Shown: piece after piece, positions 63,398 through 64,000 of the stretch
How positions within the stretch are numbered: position 1 is the first letter of the stretch
How the letters are laid out: the number at the start of each line of letters is the position of its first letter
Source: Povalibacter uvarum
Lineage (GTDB): Bacteria; Pseudomonadota; Gammaproteobacteria; Steroidobacterales; Steroidobacteraceae
Length of the DNA: 64,000 nt
Direction of reading: 5' to 3'
NCBI RefSeq assembly: GCF_014202975.1
Contig: NZ_JACHHZ010000003.1
Location: 1,054,001-1,118,000 of the forward strand
Program-made: the position numbers and the translations under genes
Notes under the pieces: model-generated
The model's input: the letters and a program-made list of their open reading frames with translations, nothing else
Databases searched by the model: none
Told to the model about the DNA's origin: nothing

Positions 63398-64000
63398 CTA
63401 GGGTTTGGCAATCGCATCGCGCAGCGGCGCGATGGCTTCGATCTGTGGCTTCACTGTCGCGAGGTCGCCGACGATGACGACCGACATCTGCGTCGGGTCG
63501 AGATGGTCACGAGCGGCCTGCGTGATCTGCGCGGGCGTCACGGCATAGAGCCGGTCGACGAAGGTGGTCAGCCAGTTCGAGGGCAGGCCCTGCAGGTTCA
63601 TGAAGGCGAGCTGGCCGATCAGTCCGCCGCGTGTGCTCGTCGACATGACGAAGATGCCGTTGCGATAGTTCTTGATGGAAGTGAGCTCGGGCTCCGTCGG
63701 TGCCTCTGAGCGCAGCAGATCGATCTCCTTGAAGATCTCGCTGACCGAGGGGCCGGTCTGGGCCGACTTTACGTCGGCGTTCTCGAGCCACGTCGCCTGG
63801 TGGTACTGCGTGGCGATGCCGCTGCCGGGCGAGTAGGCCCAGCCTTTCGCCTCCCGCAGATTCATCGTGATGCGAGAGGTCAGAACGCCGCCGAGCATCG
63901 TGTTCGCTACGGAAAGCGGCATGAAGTTCGGTTGCGTGGGATCGATGACCCGCTTGCCGATTCGCAATGTCGACTGCGGTGCGCCCGGTCGATCGAGCAG
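63398..64000 (-). CDS. M16 family peptidase, C-terminal part (partial)
   Basis: The frame is open to the window edge, so the N-terminus lies outside. The visible 200 residues are the C-terminal half of an M16 (insulinase/pitrilysin-like) domain: LLDRPGAPQSTLRIG, PLSVANTMLGGVLTSRITMNLREAKGWAYSPGS with the conserved Arg and Tyr, and the final MSVVIVGDLATVKPQI. No HxxEH zinc motif is in this half; M16 proteins often come as active and inactive pairs, so activity cannot be judged. Confidence 0.9.
   Translation of the reverse strand: MLDRPGAPQSTLRIGKRVIDPTQPNFMPLSVANTMLGGVLTSRITMNLREAKGWAYSPGSGIATQYHQATWLENADVKSAQTGPSVSEIFKEIDLLRSEAPTEPELTSIKNYRNGIFVMSTSTRGGLIGQLAFMNLQGLPSNWLTTFVDRLYAVTPAQITQAARDHLDPTQMSVVIVGDLATVKPQIEAIAPLRDAIAKP

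Overview
This 64 kb window is a high-GC, gene-dense piece of a Gram-negative chromosome. Gene content and order point to a gammaproteobacterium near the Xanthomonadales/Nevskiales/Steroidobacterales: lptD-surA-pdxA-rsmA-apaG-apaH divergent from amgK-murU, a tonB-exbB-exbD1-exbD2 operon with two exbD genes, a haaO-kynU-kmo kynurenine operon, gatCAB, and an ArsR/methyltransferase-metF-metH operon. The lineage is inferred from gene order, not from a marker phylogeny. I saw no rRNA, tRNA, CRISPR array, prophage or transposase.

Layout: 1-3.1 kb holds the end of a multiheme cytochrome, glmS and two small unknown genes. 3.2-7.3 kb holds a PhzF-like isomerase and the translationally coupled haaO-kynU-kmo operon (3-hydroxykynurenine to quinolinate precursor, probably for NAD synthesis). 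7.4-15.5 kb is an unknown secreted protein and the outer-membrane assembly/housekeeping operon lptD-surA-pdxA-rsmA-uspA-apaG-apaH. 15.6-17.4 kb is amgK-murU (peptidoglycan recycling). 17.4-25.6 kb is an iron-uptake block: PiuC-like hydroxylase, catecholate-type TonB-dependent receptor, a Fur-like box, two TonB proteins, ExbB, two ExbD and a TPR protein. 25.7-28.8 kb is lipA, lipB, a quinone oxidoreductase and ybeD. 28.8-38.9 kb is the rod-shape/peptidoglycan block mreB-mreC-mreD-mrdA-rodA-mltB-rlpA-dacA-dat. 39-42.5 kb is gatCAB, then hslO, then the methionine-cycle operon (43.8-49.5 kb). 49.6-52.9 kb is a thioesterase, scoAB and a zinc alcohol dehydrogenase. 52.9-58.4 kb is a very large SARP-type regulator divergent from a TTC38-like TPR gene. 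58.6-64 kb is zapE, acetoacetyl-CoA synthetase, ETF-ubiquinone oxidoreductase and a partial M16 peptidase. SCOT, acetoacetyl-CoA synthetase and ETF-QO together suggest active acetoacetate and acyl-CoA catabolism.

The most unusual content is between genes. (1) Several unrelated families of short tandem repeats, most with an exact 7-bp period (GAGCGAT-, CTGGCNN- and GGATGGC-type, plus a 9-bp CACGGAGAT type), often with a reverse-complement second arm. They sit against the stop and start codons of core genes and occupy the place where a Shine-Dalgarno would be (mrdA, mreC, gatB, metH, acetoacetyl-CoA synthetase). (2) Two composite elements in which a palindromic ATTCCCGC/ATCCCCGC-type repeat is nested inside the arms of another inverted repeat. 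(3) A 510-bp non-coding region before tonB-exbB that folds, by eye, into a series of perfect hairpins behind a plausible promoter, a candidate structured RNA. (4) A SARP/degenerate-cyclase/ATPase/TPR regulator whose divergent partner gene is preceded by TCACGC repeats with 11-bp spacing.
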